Assembly: GCA_964508025.1 (NCBI GenBank)
Contig: CAZDSF010000041.1
Location: 1-36,029 of the forward strand
Length of the DNA stretch: 36,029 bases
DNA from: JAAZNO01 sp964508025
Lineage (GTDB): Bacteria > Chloroflexota > Anaerolineae > B4-G1 > SLSP01
Reading direction: 5' to 3'
Part shown: positions 34,589-36,029 of the stretch, one piece after another
Layout: each line of letters starts with the position of its first letter
Position numbering within the stretch: the first letter of the stretch is position 1
The notes under the pieces: generated by a model
Told to the model about the DNA's origin: nothing
The model's input: the letters and a program-made list of their open reading frames with translations, nothing else
Database searches by the model: none
Translations under genes and position numbers: made by a program

Positions 34589-35640
34589 ATGCCCGCACCC
34601 GCCATCGAAATACAAGAACTGACAAAATGGTTTCCGCCGACACCGCGCTTCAGCAGTTTGCTTCGGGGCAAACTGCGCGGCGCCGGAACACTGGCGGTAG
34701 ATCATGTGAATCTGCATCTTGAGGCAGGGCAAATCTTCGGCCTGGTCGGCCCGAACGGCGCGGGCAAGACCACCCTGGTGAAGATGCTCTGCACCCTGGT
34801 GCTGCCCACCTCCGGCAGCGCCGCCATCCACGGCATTCCGCTGACCCAGGAAGGACGCATCAAACGCACCATCGGCCTGATGACCGGCAACGAACGGCAT
34901 TTCTACTGGCGGCTGACGGGCCGCGACAATCTGCGCTTCTACGCGGGGCTGCACGGCCTCTCTCCGGCAGAGAGCGCCGCCCGCATTGACGCGCTTGCCG
35001 AGATGCTGGGCCTGGGTCCATACCTGGAACGCCGCTTCGATTCCTACTCCACCGGCATGAAGCACAGCCTGGCCCTGGCGTGCAGCCTGTTACATCGCCC
35101 GACGCTGCTCTTCCTCGACGAACCCACCCGCAGCCTGGATCCCCTGGCGGCAGCCCGCTTCCGGCAGGTCCTCCAAACCCAGGCCCGCGAGGAACAGCGC
35201 ACCGTCTTCCTGGTAACGCATGATCTACACGAAGCCATCGAGCTCTGCGATAGCGCCGCCGTGATGGTGCGCGGCAAGCTGTACATGACCGAAACGCCCG
35301 CGCACCTGCGCACGCTGCTCCAGCCGCAGGAGCAATGCCGCATTGAGATGCGCGATATTGAGGCGCGCGGCTTCGATGCCGCGTGGCTCAACGACCTGCC
35401 GCTCAACGCGCCGACGCCGCCCACGCTGACGGAAAGCGCGACGCCCGGCCTGACCACCCTCACGCTGACCTTGCCGCAAGGCGGCAAAAGTCGGCTCGCG
35501 CCGCTGCTCGCAACCATCGAAGCGCGCGGCGGCAGCGTCGAGCGCATCACCTTCGAGCCGCCCTCGTGGGATGCCATCGTCGCCGAACTACAAGCCACTC
35601 CCTCCCCCAGCTCCCCCCCGCCCCAGCACCCCCGCAACCC
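34589..35640 (+). CDS. ABC-2-type transporter ATPase (3' end lost at a suspect junction)
   Basis: Walker A GPNGAGKTT lies at residues 54-62, the signature is YSTGMK and Walker B is LLFLDEPTRSLDP. The H-loop region LVTHDLHEA and a C-terminal region of about 100 residues follow. The STGMK signature and NERHFYWRLTGRDNLRFYAGL are typical of exporters for drugs, ions or polysaccharides that pair with a separate ABC-2 permease, which would be expected downstream. Credible protein ends at about WDAIVAELQAT (near 35600). The frame stays open to 35881 only by running through homopolymer C/G sequence, giving a Pro/Arg-rich tail I do not believe. AAGGAG lies 11 bases before the ATG. Confidence 0.88.
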
Positions 35641-35745
35641 CCGTGCCCGGCGCCCCCCCCAGACCCCCCCCCCCCCCCACCCCCCCCCCCGGGGAAAAAG
35701 GGGGGGGGCCCGGGCCTGGGCCCGGCCAGGGGGGTGTAGGCGCAA
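35640..35745. other. Homopolymer C/G junction, probable assembly artefact
   Basis: Runs of up to 14 C, then ten C, four G, five A and nine G, followed by alternating CCC/GGG blocks, sit where two unrelated coding sequences meet. Neither gene continues sensibly across it. Sequence quality failure or a false join is more likely than biology. Confidence 0.75.
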
Positions 35746-36029
35746 ATACCCTGCGCGCCGGAGGCGGCGAAGTAGGTGCCGATCGAGATCGCCTTCTCGC
35801 ACATCCATTCCGGGCAGAGACCCACGGCCGGCAGGTCGTCGATGTCCTCGCCGAGGCCGCCCTCGGTGGCGACCTGCGTGAGCACCGTGAGGATGCGCGA
35901 GTTGTCCACACATGAACCGAGATGCAGCACCGGCGGGATGCCGATGGCCTCCATGACCTCGCGCAAGCCGGGACCGGCGGAGTCCAGACTCTCCGGGCTC
36001 AGATACCCCGCCTTGGCGCCGGCCGTGGC
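35746..36029 (-). CDS. cooS: Anaerobic CO dehydrogenase catalytic subunit, internal fragment
   Basis: The minus-strand frame entering from the right edge reads AKAGYLSPESLDSAGPGLREV, then PPVLHLGSCVDNSRIL, GGLGEDIDDLPAVGLCPEWM and CEKAISIGTYFAASGA. This matches the CooS/AcsA family, Ni-Fe-S enzymes oxidising CO to CO2. The Cys in GSCVDNSR is a C-cluster ligand in known structures. The start lies beyond the window and the C terminus is lost at the homopolymer junction. Its codon use (GCC, GTC, CTC) differs from the left part, so it may come from another place or organism. Two Cys in LCPEWMCEK stand where I expect Ala and Ser. Confidence 0.85.

Noticed and set aside
35641..35881. Pro/Arg-rich extension of the ABC ATPase to a stop at 35881
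   Set aside because: It is encoded by homopolymer C/G runs and then by the antisense of a CooS fragment, so it is not a real protein tail.
1..36029. tRNA, rRNA, transposase or phage genes
   Set aside because: I looked for cloverleaf-like stretches, rRNA motifs and transposase or integrase proteins and recognised none. Without a covariance search I cannot exclude a missed small RNA.

Overview
The window is GC-rich bacterial DNA, most likely from a Chloroflexota (Anaerolineae-like) genome assembled from a metagenome. This is inferred from style: long proteins joining a double zinc ribbon, a class III cyclase, an AAA ATPase and TPRs; family 5 solute-binding lipoproteins with Ala/Pro/Thr linkers; dense intergenic repeats; and purine-rich ribosome sites. 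There is no rRNA or other taxonomic marker. A 100-N gap (33889-33988) and a homopolymer-rich junction (about 35640-35745) show a draft assembly. Sequence right of about 35745 may not belong next to the rest.

Left part (1-12059, nearly all minus strand): the tail of a plus-strand gene; a GT39-like membrane glycosyltransferase carrying a degenerate LytM/M23-like domain; two paralogous cyclase/ATPase/TPR giants flanking a glutamate dehydrogenase; then, beyond a clear terminator, a stand-alone cyclic-nucleotide-binding protein that is the last gene of a peptide-type ABC operon. Cyclic-nucleotide signalling genes are therefore clustered, although both cyclase domains have changed active-site residues.

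Middle (12061-30867): two complete Opp/Dpp-type ABC importers. On the minus strand the order is solute-binding protein, permease B, permease C, ATPase D, ATPase F, then the cyclic-nucleotide-binding protein. Upstream lie a GntR HTH fused to a family 1 sugar-binding-protein domain, a GH65 glycoside phosphorylase and a CE7 acetyl esterase. On the plus strand, beyond a 774-base divergent control region, the order is ATPase D, ATPase F, solute-binding protein, permease B, permease C. The neighbours point to oligosaccharides rather than peptides as substrate, at least for the minus-strand system. Both solute-binding genes have a near-perfect anti-16S Shine-Dalgarno sequence 75-82 bases upstream of the real start with no proper gene attached to it.

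Right part (30885-36029): a terminator between convergent genes; an unrecognised membrane protein; a secreted protein of five Cys-paired beta-sandwich repeats with a LysM-like end, broken by the N gap; a repeat-rich 528-base spacer; an ABC-2-type ATPase; and, past the suspicious junction, a fragment of an anaerobic CO dehydrogenase catalytic subunit.

The most unusual signal is not a gene. At least six intergenic spacers carry short arrays with a strict 7-base period whose unit differs from place to place. Most end just before a ribosome binding site, and two form inverted pairs. Together with the GntR/solute-binding fusion and the orphan Shine-Dalgarno elements, these are the leads most worth following.
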